Below are positions 24,565 through 33,112 of a DNA stretch of 64,000 nt, in pieces. The stretch is taken from assembly GCA_030526405.1 (NCBI GenBank), contig JAUNCZ010000009.1:1-64000 (forward strand), given 5' to 3'. Under the pieces are notes generated by a model that saw only the letters and a list, made by a program, of their open reading frames with translations, was not told the origin of the DNA and ran no database searches. Origin of the DNA: Lachnospiraceae bacterium. GTDB taxonomy: Bacteria > Bacillota > Clostridia > Lachnospirales > Lachnospiraceae. The first letter of the stretch is position 1, and every line of letters starts with the position of its first letter. Position numbers and translations under genes: made by a program.

Positions 24565-25785
24565 ATGAATGTTAGTGTCCCGTTTTTGTTTGTTAATCCA
24601 AAATCCTATTTGTATGGAGAGGAAAGTCTGAGTCTGGCTCTTGCCTGTGACAGGATCAGTAAAGAGACAGGAGTAATGATTTTCTATACCTGTCCATATA
24701 CGGATGTTCGTACGATTGCAGAAAATACAGATACTATTGTTGTAACTGCTCAGAACATGGATTCTCTGAATCCAGGAAGAGGCATGGGAGCAGTTCTTCC
24801 GGAGGCGCTATCTGCAGCAGGGGCAAAGGCGGTTGTTCTGAATCATGCGGAAAACCAGAAGAATCTGTCTGAGTTATTTGCATGTATTAATCGTGCCCGT
24901 GATCTGGGAATGCTGACGATTGTGTGCGCAGATTCTACAACGGAATCAAAAGCAGTTGCCGAGCTGGGGCCGGATGTTATCCTTTCTGAGCCCACTGCGC
25001 TGATTGGAACAGGACAGACTGCAGATGTAAGTTACACCATTGATTGTGTAAAAGAAATCAAGGCAGTAAATCCTGCGGTTAAGGTGATGATTGCATCGGG
25101 TATTACCACGGGCGAGGATTGTTATAAAGTAGTGGTAAATGGTGCAGATGGATCTGGTTCTACATCAGGTATTGTGAATGCGCCATCCCGGGAAGGAAGA
25201 GTGGAGGAGATGGTACAGGCAATCCTTAAAGCGATGGAAGACAGGGAGAAACCGGTGGTTCTTTCTGGTAATGAGAGCCATGAGAGTGTTTCCTCCCCTG
25301 TTCAGCAGCCCATCGTAAACAACCTTTCTAAGAATGGTGCAGTGTATGCTCCTCTTTTTGGAGAGGTGATCTCACTGGCAAATGTCCCTGCTGAGGAGAT
25401 TGCTTCCGGTGCAATGGGAGATGGCATTGCAATCCTTCCTGCTAAGGGCGAGGTATATGCACCATGTGATGGTATTGTGGCAACGGTATTTACCACCGGA
25501 CATGCAGTGGGAATCAACAGTGACAATGGAGCGGAGATTCTGATTCATGTGGGGATTGATACTGTGAAATTAAGCGGTGAAGGATTTGAACCGCTGGTGA
25601 AAGAAGGAGATACTGTGAAGGCAGGACAGCTTCTTATGAAATTTGATATGGCCCTGCTGAAATCAAAACTGATCTCCCCGATTACCTCTGTTCTTATTAC
25701 TAATTCAGAGAACTTTGAACAGGTGGAAATAGCAGTGGGCGGAGGAAATGTTGCCCCTGGAAATACGATTTTATATTATAAATAA
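24565..25785 (+). CDS. Triose-phosphate isomerase-like / PTS EIIA(Glc)-like fusion
   Basis: 406 residues in one open frame. Residues 1-225 form a TIM-barrel isomerase with the triad visible: Asn11/Lys13 (FVNPKSY), His94 (VLNHAEN) and Glu142 (LSEPTALIGTG), plus a phosphate loop at 193-202 (GADGSGSTSG). After a linker (about 228-258) residues 259-406 are a glucose-type EIIA: GEVISLANV, SGAMGDGIAI, VYAPCDG, His313 (TTGHAVG) and His328 (LIHVGIDT), the phospho-acceptor. I know no standard TIM with an EIIA tail. The TIM part could convert dihydroxyacetone phosphate from PdxA2, or a tetrulose phosphate. The EIIA part could signal PTS state or phosphorylate an unlinked permease. GGGAGGTCTGAATAGA precedes ATG 24565. 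Confidence 0.87.
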   Translation: MNVSVPFLFVNPKSYLYGEESLSLALACDRISKETGVMIFYTCPYTDVRTIAENTDTIVVTAQNMDSLNPGRGMGAVLPEALSAAGAKAVVLNHAENQKNLSELFACINRARDLGMLTIVCADSTTESKAVAELGPDVILSEPTALIGTGQTADVSYTIDCVKEIKAVNPAVKVMIASGITTGEDCYKVVVNGADGSGSTSGIVNAPSREGRVEEMVQAILKAMEDREKPVVLSGNESHESVSSPVQQPIVNNLSKNGAVYAPLFGEVISLANVPAEEIASGAMGDGIAILPAKGEVYAPCDGIVATVFTTGHAVGINSDNGAEILIHVGIDTVKLSGEGFEPLVKEGDTVKAGQLLMKFDMALLKSKLISPITSVLITNSENFEQVEIAVGGGNVAPGNTILYYK

Positions 25786-25864
25786 ATATAGTGATTCATG
25801 AGTAAGTGGTGAAGAGGATTGCGAATGTCCACTTTGCTAAAAACATCCATATTCTGCATTTATG

Positions 25865-25900
25865 AAAAGACCCGGGAACGGTTTGTTCCCGGGTCTTTTT
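25865..25900 (+). terminator. Terminator of the sugar-acid operon
   Basis: Perfect 15-bp stem AAAAGACCCGGGAAC (25865-25879) / GTTCCCGGGTCTTTT (25885-25899), 5-base loop, T run. Confidence 0.95.
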
Positions 25901-25912
25901 GCTGTGAAAATT

Positions 25913-26068
25913 GTTTTATCTCAGTGGAGAAGACTCCCACCTCTATAGGTGGTGAGCATTGACAAATTAGTCTCAGTGGGAGTCCAATCTCCGACTGAGA
26001 TAAAACGCTCCGCGAGGATGCGCAGCGATTCTGATGGGAAGATATCAGCTAAAGCTGACCAGAATCGC
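25913..26068. repeat. Compound palindromic intergenic element
   Basis: GTTTTATCTCAGT (25913-25925) / ACTGAGATAAAAC (25994-26006) encloses GGAGA/TCTCC (25926-25930 / 25988-25992), then GACTCCCAC (25932-25940) / GTGGGAGTC (25976-25984). A competing small hairpin CCACCT-CTAT-AGGTGG lies at 25937-25952. A second nested hairpin follows: GCGATTCTG (26025-26033) / CAGAATCGC (26060-26068) around TCAGCT/AGCTGA. No protein. It resembles the palindromic ends of IS200/IS605-type non-autonomous elements, but this is unproven. Confidence 0.55.
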
Positions 26069-26108
26069 GCGCCAAGTCTCCGCAAGCGTCGACTTGAATC
26101 TTATGACT

Positions 26109-26768
26109 TCAGGGATGAAGGGCAATGCTGTAGATTTCGTTGTTTTCCTGGGCATTATCCAGAACAAATAATACAAAATCCTCTGCATCAGCTGGCACGG
26201 AGTAGCAAACCTCTGCTGTGACAGCGCTGTCGGTGGACACGTCACCGGTGATCTGATCTGCCACATAATAGGGCTCGATGGGGGTTTCGCCGGCAAAGAG
26301 ACGGAAACTCATCTCATCCACAAAACGGGCCTCCTGATTCAGGGAGCGGTAGCTGTAGGTGACAAGAAGCACCTTTTCTGCCTGGTCATCCGGGAGAACA
26401 GAGCGTCTGTCTGTGTACTCCGCCTTGTCGATGGTAACTGCATAGGCGGTGGCTTCCTGTTCTGTAAAGGTGAGCTCCAGACCTGTGGTGCTTTCTATAA
26501 GAGTTCCCTCCGGCAGATCGGTGGGAATAAAGCCTTCCGCATCCCCTGTGCCTGCCTCCGGTGCAGGCTCCTCATAATAGTTGGAGGTGGTGGTGATATC
26601 CTCATGAACAGATGGAGGAGTTACCTCTGAAGAGGCACTTACCACGCTCTCTGCTGAGGAGGATTCAGCGGCAGGTTCAGTTGCAGCCCCGTTTTTTCCA
26701 CAGCCGGAAAGGGAAAGGGCAAGCAGTAAAAATGCGACCGATACGGCTTTTTTTCTGTAGTTTTCCAT
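26109..26768 (-). CDS. Lipoprotein with a DUF4352/5067-like domain
   Basis: 219 residues. The start is the ATG whose complement is CAT 26766-26768, with AAGG upstream on the minus strand; the frame runs on upstream without a plausible start. The N terminus MENYRKKAVSVAFLLLALSLSGCG is a lipoprotein signal with lipobox LSGC. A Ser/Glu/Ala/Pro-rich spacer (about 30-75) leads into a beta-rich domain (TYAVTIDKAEYTDRRS, VLLVTYSYRS, VCYSVPADAEDFVLFVLD) like small secreted immunoglobulin-type lipoproteins. Function unknown. Domain family given with moderate confidence. Confidence 0.75.
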   Translation of the reverse strand: MENYRKKAVSVAFLLLALSLSGCGKNGAATEPAAESSSAESVVSASSEVTPPSVHEDITTTSNYYEEPAPEAGTGDAEGFIPTDLPEGTLIESTTGLELTFTEQEATAYAVTIDKAEYTDRRSVLPDDQAEKVLLVTYSYRSLNQEARFVDEMSFRLFAGETPIEPYYVADQITGDVSTDSAVTAEVCYSVPADAEDFVLFVLDNAQENNEIYSIALHP

Positions 26769-26923
26769 ATAAGTACCTTGCTTTCTTTGTAAATTCAAGG
26801 TATATTTTATCATTAAGTATAAAGGAAAACAAGAAATACAAGAGGAAGCCGGGGGAAACGAAAATGACTCCCCTTGGGAAAAAAAGGAAAGACGGCTGCA
26901 GCAGCAGCGGTAGGAGGAGAGAT

Positions 26924-27766
26924 ATGGAGAATATAAGACTTGTAGCGTTGGATCTGGACGGAACACTTCTGAATTCAGATAAACAGATAACAGATGAAAG
27001 CAGAAAGGTATTATATCGTGCTGCAGAGCAGGGGATTGAGATTGTTCCGTGTACAGGCCGTTTTTTCGGCGGAATGCCTGAGAGTGTACGCAAACTGCCA
27101 TTTCTGCATTATGCCATTACAGTAAACGGTGCTTCTGTGTACGATGTCCGCCAGGAGAAGGAGCTGTATTCCTCCTGTATTCCATGGGAGAAGGCTGTGG
27201 AGGTGATTGAGTTCATCGAGACACTGGACTGTCCTCTTGTATACGATGCCTATATTGAAAACTGGGGATGGATGCCCCGGGTAATGCAGGAAAATGTGGA
27301 TCCCTTCGGACCGGACCCTCATTACCTGAAAATGCTGAAAACCTTCCGTACTCCTGTTGAAAACCTGAAGGATTTCATCAGCGAGAATAAAAAGGATGTG
27401 CAGAAGCTGCAGATCTATATGCTTCCATCTGAGGTGGAGGCTCACAAGGCGGAGTTTATGAAGGCCATCGCAGATAAATTTGAGTGGCTGGCAGTTACCT
27501 CCTCTGTAATCAACAATATTGAGATGAACTTCCGGGATGCCAACAAAGGAGATGCGCTGATGGCTCTGGCTGCCCATCTTGGTATTTCAAGAGAGCAGGT
27601 GGCTGCTTTCGGTGACGGTTCCAATGACCTTACCATGATCAAGGCAGCAGGCTTTGGTGTGGCTATGGAGAACGGAGTGCCGGAGCTTCATGAAATTGCA
27701 GAATTCGTAACCAGAACAAATGATGAGGAGGGAATTGCCTTCGGCTTCAGAAAGTTCTTAAAGTAG
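26924..27766 (+). CDS. Cof-type HAD-IIB phosphatase
   Basis: 280 residues from ATG 26924, which follows AGGAGGAGAGAT; the longer frame upstream lacks support. HAD motif I LDLDGTLLNSD near residue 8, motif II region VPCTGRFFGG, motif IV GDGSNDLTMIKAAGFGVAMENG, with a C2-type cap between. Members dephosphorylate sugar phosphates, nucleotides or flavin precursors. The substrate cannot be named. Followed by another phosphatase-family gene, thrH. Confidence 0.88.
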   Translation: MENIRLVALDLDGTLLNSDKQITDESRKVLYRAAEQGIEIVPCTGRFFGGMPESVRKLPFLHYAITVNGASVYDVRQEKELYSSCIPWEKAVEVIEFIETLDCPLVYDAYIENWGWMPRVMQENVDPFGPDPHYLKMLKTFRTPVENLKDFISENKKDVQKLQIYMLPSEVEAHKAEFMKAIADKFEWLAVTSSVINNIEMNFRDANKGDALMALAAHLGISREQVAAFGDGSNDLTMIKAAGFGVAMENGVPELHEIAEFVTRTNDEEGIAFGFRKFLK

Positions 27767-27886
27767 TCTTCTGAGAAAAAACAATTGTTTTTCTCTTGCG
27801 AACAGGTATTATCCATGCTATACTACTTCGGTGCAGTGCTTCAGCACGGCAGTCAGAAAGAGTATAAACAATGGAGGTTACTATAT

Positions 27887-28489
27887 ATGTATATTACTTG
27901 TCTTGACCTGGAAGGTGTACTGGTACCGGAGATCTGGATCGCGTTTGCAGAGGCAAGCGGAATTCCTGAGCTGAAAAGAACCACCAGAGATGAGCCGGAT
28001 TACGATAAACTGATGAACTGGAGACTGGGTATCCTGAAGGAGCATGGTCTCGGTCTGAAAGAGATTCAGGCTACCATCGAGAAGATCGATCCTCTTCCAG
28101 GGGCAAAAGAGTTTCTGGATGAGCTGCGTTCCATTACCCAGGTGGTGATCATCAGTGATACTTTTTCAGAGTTTGCAAAACCACTGATGAAAAAGCTGGG
28201 CTGGCCAACAATTTTCTGCAACTCTCTGGAGGTGGCAGAGAACGGTGAGATCACCGGCTACAAGATGCGCTGTGAGAAATCCAAGTATACCACTGTGAAG
28301 GCTCTTCAGTCCTGTGGCTTTGAGACCATCGCCAGCGGTGACAGTTTCAATGATCTGGGAATGATCGAGAACAGCAAGGCAGGCTTCCTGTTCCGCAGTA
28401 CAGAGCAGATCAAGAAGGATTACCCACAGTATCCTGCATATGAGACCTTCGATGAGCTGCTTGCAGCAATTAAAGGTGCCATGGCCTGA
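27887..28489 (+). CDS. thrH: ThrH-type phosphoserine/homoserine phosphatase-phosphotransferase
   Basis: 200 residues from ATG 27887 (GGAGG at about 27873). HAD fold with ThrH N terminus MYITCLDLEGVLVPEIWIAFAE, where the nucleophile motif is DLEG and not the usual DxDG, a mark of ThrH. The rest includes PLPGAKEFLDELR, VVIISDTFSEF and ASGDSFNDLGMI. ThrH can hydrolyse phosphoserine and move its phosphate to homoserine, linking serine and threonine synthesis. A -10-like TATACT lies at 27829 but no good -35. Confidence 0.9.
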   Translation: MYITCLDLEGVLVPEIWIAFAEASGIPELKRTTRDEPDYDKLMNWRLGILKEHGLGLKEIQATIEKIDPLPGAKEFLDELRSITQVVIISDTFSEFAKPLMKKLGWPTIFCNSLEVAENGEITGYKMRCEKSKYTTVKALQSCGFETIASGDSFNDLGMIENSKAGFLFRSTEQIKKDYPQYPAYETFDELLAAIKGAMA

Positions 28490-28539
28490 AACCAGGAATA
28501 GTTCTGAAGCAGATTCAGATAAAATTCAATGTACATGTT

Positions 28540-28573
28540 GCCCCGATGTGTGATGCATCGGGGCTCTTTGTGT
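28540..28573 (+). terminator. thrH terminator
   Basis: Perfect 9-bp stem GCCCCGATG (28540-28548) / CATCGGGGC (28556-28564), then TCTTTGTGTTT. Confidence 0.8.
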
Positions 28574-28590
28574 TTCTGACAATTGTTCTG

Positions 28591-28619
28591 TTGATTTTCA
28601 GTGACTGAAAGGATACTAT
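28591..28619 (+). promoter_or_regulatory. Promoter of the ribokinase gene
   Basis: TTGATT (28591-28596), 17 bases, TACTAT (28614-28619). Two direct copies of ATTTTATTAG follow within 30 bases and may be an operator. Confidence 0.6.
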
Positions 28620-28671
28620 TTTATTAGAATTGCACCATTTTATTAGTACTGTTTTCTGATGGGAGGCGGAA

Positions 28672-29550
28672 GTGAAGATTTTAAATATTGGTTCGATGAA
28701 CCTGGATTATGTTTACAGTGTGGATCATATTGTGCAGCCTGGTGAGACACAGGCTACCTATGGAATGAATGTATTTCTTGGAGGAAAGGGAATCAATCAG
28801 TCCATCGCCTGTGCCAAGGCAGGAGCAGAGGTATATCAGGCAGGAATGATCGGTGAGGACGGAGCAGTATTTCTGGAGGCCTGCAAAGAGTATGGTGTAA
28901 ATGGAGACTATATCCGCACCATCTCTGAGAAAACCGGACATGCCATCATTCAGATTGACAGGAATGCCCAGAACTGTATTCTTCTGTACGGCGGAGCCAA
29001 TGTGAAGCTTACAGAGGCATATATTGATGAGGTGATTGCCGGATTTGACAAGGGAGATATTCTGCTGCTTCAGAATGAGGTGAACAATCTTCCTTACATT
29101 GTGGACAAGGCTTATGAAAAGGGTATGCAGATTGCACTGAATCCATCTCCTTTCAATGAGGCTATTCTGGCGGTGGATCTTTCCAAGATCAGCCTCTTCC
29201 TGATGAATGAGGTGGAGGGTGAGCAGATCACAGGTAAGAAGGATCCGGAGGAGATCATCACAGCAGTACAGGAAAAATTCCCAAATACAAAAATCGTTCT
29301 GACCCTTGGAAAGGACGGTGCCATGTACGCAGAGGGACAGCAGCGTTACTTCCAGCCGATCTTTAAGGTGGAGGCTGTGGATACCACCGCTGCGGGAGAT
29401 ACCTTTACCGGCTATTTCCTGGCAGGAATGCTGGAGGGAATGTCAGTGCAGGATATCCTGTACATGAGCGCAAAGGCTTCCTCCATTGCAGTAACCCGTC
29501 AGGGTGCAGTACCTTCTATCCCTTACAGGAAAGAGGTAACAGGAGAGTAA
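28672..29550 (+). CDS. rbsK: Ribokinase, PfkB family
   Basis: 292 residues starting with GTG 28672, six bases after GGGAGG. N-terminal signature NIGSMNLDYVY...GGKGINQSIACAKAG and C-terminal PfkB signature VDTTAAGDTFTGYFLAG, where the Asp is the catalytic base, identify a ribokinase-like sugar kinase. The phosphate-binding TLGKDGAMY is typical of RbsK. No ribose transporter is adjacent, so it may act on ribose from nucleoside salvage. Confidence 0.9.
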   Translation: MKILNIGSMNLDYVYSVDHIVQPGETQATYGMNVFLGGKGINQSIACAKAGAEVYQAGMIGEDGAVFLEACKEYGVNGDYIRTISEKTGHAIIQIDRNAQNCILLYGGANVKLTEAYIDEVIAGFDKGDILLLQNEVNNLPYIVDKAYEKGMQIALNPSPFNEAILAVDLSKISLFLMNEVEGEQITGKKDPEEIITAVQEKFPNTKIVLTLGKDGAMYAEGQQRYFQPIFKVEAVDTTAAGDTFTGYFLAGMLEGMSVQDILYMSAKASSIAVTRQGAVPSIPYRKEVTGE

Positions 29551-29555
29551 GAAAA

Positions 29556-29590
29556 AGAGCGGAGGACGATGTCCTCCGCTCTGTATTTTT
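29556..29590. terminator. Bidirectional terminator between rbsK and purC
   Basis: AGAGCGGAGGA (29556-29566) / TCCTCCGCTCT (29572-29582), followed by GTATTTTT and preceded by AAAAA. It serves two convergent genes. Confidence 0.9.
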
Positions 29591-29616
29591 CACTGATGGT
29601 TTTCTCTGGATTCTGA

Positions 29617-30474
29617 TTACAGATCTTTTCCTGTGAGAAGTTTGTAAGCCTGAAGATATTTGTCGATGGTCTTGTCAACAATCTCCTGTGGCAGCTCCCA
29701 GTCATGCTCGTTGGATTTGAGCCAGTCACGAGCAAACTGTTTGTCGAAGGATGGCTGGCCATGTCCTGGCTCGTAGCCATCTGCTGGCCAGAAGCGTGAG
29801 CTGTCCGGTGTCAGCATCTCATCACCGATTACCATGTTTCCGTTCTCGTCCAGACCGAACTCGAATTTTGTATCAGCGATGATGATTCCCTTGCTCAGGG
29901 CGTAGTCTGCACATTTTTTGTAAAGAGCGATGGTGTAGTCTCTCAGTTTTGCAGCGTACTCCTCACCTTTTCCAGGATAACGTTTCTCAAGGTACTCTAC
30001 GCTCTGCTCATAAGAGATGTTCTCATCATGATCACCGATCTCGGCTTTTGTGGAAGGTGTGTAGATTGGCTCAGGCAGCTTGTCAGACTCTTTCAGTCCT
30101 TCTGGAAGAGTGATTCCGCAAACAGTGCCGTCCTTCTCATAGCTTGCCCATCCGCTTCCTGTGATGTATCCACGAACGATACACTCTACAGGCAGCATCT
30201 CCAGTTTTTTGCACATCATGCTGTTTCCGTCATATTTTGGCTGCTGGAAGAACTCTGGCATATCCTTTACATCTACAGAAATCATATGGTTTGGAATGAT
30301 ATCCTCTGTTAACTCAAACCAGAATTTGGACATCTGTGTAAGAACAGTACCCTTCTTTGTAACTGTGTTTTTCAGAATAACATCAAAGCAGCTGATTCTG
30401 TCTGTTGCAACCATGATCAGGCTGTCATTGTTGTCGTAAATCTCACGTACTTTTCCTTCTTTGATCGGTTTCAT
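29617..30474 (-). CDS. purC: Phosphoribosylaminoimidazole-succinocarboxamide (SAICAR) synthase
   Basis: Ligates aspartate to CAIR in purine synthesis. 285 residues from the ATG at 30474 (minus strand), with GGAG eight bases upstream; a GTG at 30483 overlaps that site and is less likely. Signatures: [41 protein letters not shown] and [12 protein letters not shown]. It is the longer PurC type. Alone here, convergent with rbsK and away from the ZTP-controlled genes; no riboswitch seen upstream. Confidence 0.96.
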   Translation of the reverse strand: MKPIKEGKVREIYDNNDSLIMVATDRISCFDVILKNTVTKKGTVLTQMSKFWFELTEDIIPNHMISVDVKDMPEFFQQPKYDGNSMMCKKLEMLPVECIVRGYITGSGWASYEKDGTVCGITLPEGLKESDKLPEPIYTPSTKAEIGDHDENISYEQSVEYLEKRYPGKGEEYAAKLRDYTIALYKKCADYALSKGIIIADTKFEFGLDENGNMVIGDEMLTPDSSRFWPADGYEPGHGQPSFDKQFARDWLKSNEHDWELPQEIVDKTIDKYLQAYKLLTGKDL

Positions 30475-30483
30475 AATAGTCAC

Positions 30484-30859
30484 TCCGTTTCTTTAGTGAT
30501 TGATATTTGGGTGGTCTGTATGCAGGAAGGACAGAAGACCTGTGAAGACCAGAAAGGTTCTGCTGTCTTTTTCTTTGCTTACATACATTTATAAGATAAA
30601 CAGTTTAAGTAAAAAAAGCAATAGGTATTTGCCTGAAGAAGCACAGAGACCTGTGAAGGGGAGACTGTGAAAAGGGAGAAAAATGCCGGGAAATAAGTGG
30701 GAAAAATCCTGTGGACCGGGGCAGAACACAGGTAAAATGGCGGAAAAATCCAGTTTGTTAAAAATTTAGTACTCTTGTGTGGTGGGCAGGGAAAATGTTC
30801 TTGACGCTTGACAGGAAAAGGGTTAATGTTAGGTTATACAATTGTGTATTGTTGTAGAA
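30484..30859. other. Spacer between purC and the SAM riboswitch
   Basis: About 375 bases, AT-rich, with no coding frame I can support. It must hold a purC promoter (minus) and a promoter for the SAM-riboswitch transcript (plus). TTGACA at 30808 with TATACA at 30835 is possible, but the 21-base spacing is long. Confidence 0.5.
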
Positions 30860-30959
30860 TTCTCTTATTACGAGTGGTGGAGGTACAAAGGACCAGAGAA
30901 GCCACGGCAACCCCATCTGGAAGGTGCCAACCTGAGCGATTTAATCGAACAATGAGAGG
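30860..30959 (+). promoter_or_regulatory. SAM-I (S-box) riboswitch
   Basis: P1 is CTCTTATT (30862-30869) / AATGAGAG (30951-30958). The conserved core is all present: GAGTGGTGGAGG, AGAGAAGCC, CGGCAACC and AAGGTGCCAA. SAM binding stabilises P1 and lets the downstream terminator form, switching the gene off. The next gene is an IolD-family enzyme 131 bases on, with no other gene between. Confidence 0.95.
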
Positions 30960-30975
30960 GCTTCCGCGCGTGTAG

Positions 30976-31003
30976 AGCCCCTTCCCTGAAGGAGGCTTTT
31001 TTT
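30976..31003 (+). terminator. SAM riboswitch expression-platform terminator
   Basis: AGCCCCTTC (30976-30984) / GAAGGAGGCT (30988-30997) with one bulged A, then seven T. Standard OFF-switch terminator for an S-box. Confidence 0.9.
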
Positions 31004-31089
31004 GCGCTGTTAATGGGGGTCATTACATTCGTACGATCCACATTTGTAGAAAATAAGAGAAAAATAGGTAGAAGAAGAGGAGAAAAACT

Positions 31090-33015
31090 ATGAAGACAAC
31101 ACGTATGACTGTAGCACAGGCTATCGTTAAATTCCTCGACAATCAGTACGTTTCCATGGATGGAGTAGAGACCAAATTTGTTGACGGTTTCTTCACAATC
31201 TTCGGACATGGAATTGCTGTAGGTCTTGGTGAGGCTCTGGATACAAACCCAGGTTCCCTTCATGTAATGCAGGGACGTAATGAGCAGGGTATGTGTCATG
31301 TGGCTATCGCATATGCAAAACAGAGCGATCGTAAAAAAATCATCGCTTGTGCTTCATCCGTAGGACCTGGAGCTGCAAACATGGTTACTGCATGCGCTAC
31401 TGCAACAGTTAACAACATTCCTCTGCTGGTATTCCCTGCAGATACTTTCGCTTCCAGACAGCCAGACCCGGTTCTGCAGCAGCTGGAGCAGAGCAGCAGC
31501 CTTGCTATCACAACTAACGATGCTTTCAAACCTGTATGTAAATACTGGGATCGTATTACAAGACCAGAGCTGATCATGACTGCTCTGATTAATGCAATGC
31601 GTGTTCTGACTGATCCGGCTGAGACAGGTGCTGTATGTATCGCACTTCCTCAGGACGTTGAGGGTGAGTCCTTCGATTATCCGGATTACTTCTTCGAGAA
31701 ACGTGTTCACAAGATCACACGTCCTGTAGCTGTTGAGGAGGAGATCGACGAGGTAGTTGAGATCATCGCAAACGCTAAGAAACCTCTCCTGATCGTTGGT
31801 GGTGGAGTGAAATACTCCGGCGCTGGTGAGACAGTAGAGAAATTCTGTGAGGAGTTCGTAATTCCATTCGGCGAGACACAGGCAGGAAAATCCGGCTGTG
31901 TATCCAGCCATCCAATGTGCCTTGGCGGAATCGGTGTAACAGGAACATATGCTTCCAACCACATCGCTCATGACGCTGATGTTGTAATCGCTGTTGGATC
32001 CAGACTTTCTGACTTCACAACATCTTCCAAGAGACTGTACAAAGAGGACGTTAAGTTCGTAACAGTTAACAACAACAAATATCACGGATCCAAGATGGAT
32101 GCTACAAAAGCAATCGGTGATGCTAAGGTTACAATCGAGGCAATCGCTGCTAAGCTGCGTGCAAAAGGATACAAATCCGCATACACAACAGAGATCGCAG
32201 ATGCAAAAGCTATCTGGGATAAAGAGATGGAGCGCCTGACAGGCATCGTTTACACAGGCGATGACTTCGAGCCTATCATCAAAGCCCGTGACCCAAGAAC
32301 TGTTCCTGAGTTCGTTAAACTGACAGGTTCTGATCTGACTCAGACAGCTGCAATCGGTGCTGTTCGTCGTGTGATCGACAAGAACGCTAACCTGATCACA
32401 GCTGGTGGATCTCTTCCATCCTGTCTGCAGAGAATGTGGACAACTGATAAACGTGGCGGATATCATGCTGAGTACGGATACTCCTGCATGGGCTACGAGG
32501 TAGCTGCTACACTGGGTGTTCGTTTCGCTGATCCTGAGAATGAGGTATATGCACTTGTTGGAGACTCTTCTTTCCAGATGCTCCACAGTGAGATCATGAC
32601 CATCATGCAGGAGAGACAGAAAGTTAACATCCTTGTATTCGATAACTGCGGATTTGGATGTATCAACAACCTGGAGATGAACCATGGTATCGGATCCATC
32701 GCTACAGAGTTCCGTTACACAGATGGACAGAAACCAACTGGTGATCTGATCCCTGTTGACTATGCAAAACTTGGCGAGGGCTATGGTCTGAAGACTTACA
32801 GATGTAAGACTGTTGCTGAGCTTGAGGCTGCTCTTGAGGATGCTAAGAAACAGACAGTTGCATGTCTGTTCGACTGCAAGATCATTCCTAAGACAATGAC
32901 TGACGGATATGAGTCATGGTGGAACGTAGGTATTGCTACCACATCTGAGAAAGAGTCTGTACGTAAAGCTTGCGAGGGCGTTATGGAAGGACGTGCAGAG
33001 GCTAGAATCTACTAA
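31090..33015 (+). CDS. iolD: IolD-family TPP enzyme (trihydroxycyclohexane-dione acylhydrolase-like)
   Basis: 641 residues, close to IolD length. It has the three thiamin-diphosphate domains: N-terminal PYR domain with the cofactor Glu in GRNEQGM, a middle domain (KKPLLIVGGGVKYSG), and a PP domain with EYGYSCMGYEVAA, GDSSFQMLHSEI and DNCGFGCINNLEM. These are IolD, not acetolactate synthase, signatures. IolD hydrolyses a cyclic 1,2-dione in myo-inositol breakdown. No other iol gene is nearby, and control is by a SAM riboswitch with metK downstream, so a role in sulfur/methionine metabolism should be considered. AGAGGAGAAAAACT precedes ATG 31090. Very even codon use suggests high expression. 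Confidence 0.85.
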   Translation: MKTTRMTVAQAIVKFLDNQYVSMDGVETKFVDGFFTIFGHGIAVGLGEALDTNPGSLHVMQGRNEQGMCHVAIAYAKQSDRKKIIACASSVGPGAANMVTACATATVNNIPLLVFPADTFASRQPDPVLQQLEQSSSLAITTNDAFKPVCKYWDRITRPELIMTALINAMRVLTDPAETGAVCIALPQDVEGESFDYPDYFFEKRVHKITRPVAVEEEIDEVVEIIANAKKPLLIVGGGVKYSGAGETVEKFCEEFVIPFGETQAGKSGCVSSHPMCLGGIGVTGTYASNHIAHDADVVIAVGSRLSDFTTSSKRLYKEDVKFVTVNNNKYHGSKMDATKAIGDAKVTIEAIAAKLRAKGYKSAYTTEIADAKAIWDKEMERLTGIVYTGDDFEPIIKARDPRTVPEFVKLTGSDLTQTAAIGAVRRVIDKNANLITAGGSLPSCLQRMWTTDKRGGYHAEYGYSCMGYEVAATLGVRFADPENEVYALVGDSSFQMLHSEIMTIMQERQKVNILVFDNCGFGCINNLEMNHGIGSIATEFRYTDGQKPTGDLIPVDYAKLGEGYGLKTYRCKTVAELEAALEDAKKQTVACLFDCKIIPKTMTDGYESWWNVGIATTSEKESVRKACEGVMEGRAEARIY

Positions 33016-33058
33016 TTCGTGATTTTCTGGCTGAAGCAGAGAAAATTTAGAAAATAAC

Positions 33059-33099
33059 CGTTCAGCGCGGGGCATAGCAATATGCCCCGCGTTTGAACG
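33059..33099 (+). terminator. Hairpin after iolD-like gene
   Basis: CGTTCA/TGAACG outside and CGCGGGGCATA/TATGCCCCGCG inside (33066-33091). There is only a short T tract within the stem and A-rich sequence after it, so it may be an atypical terminator. Confidence 0.6.
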
Positions 33100-33112
33100 A
33101 AAAAGAAAAAAC

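Noticed and set aside
26612-26923. N-terminal extension of the HAD phosphatase
   Set aside because: It is antisense to the lipoprotein gene start, rich in Arg/Lys with no fold, while ATG 26924 has AGGAGGAG directly upstream.
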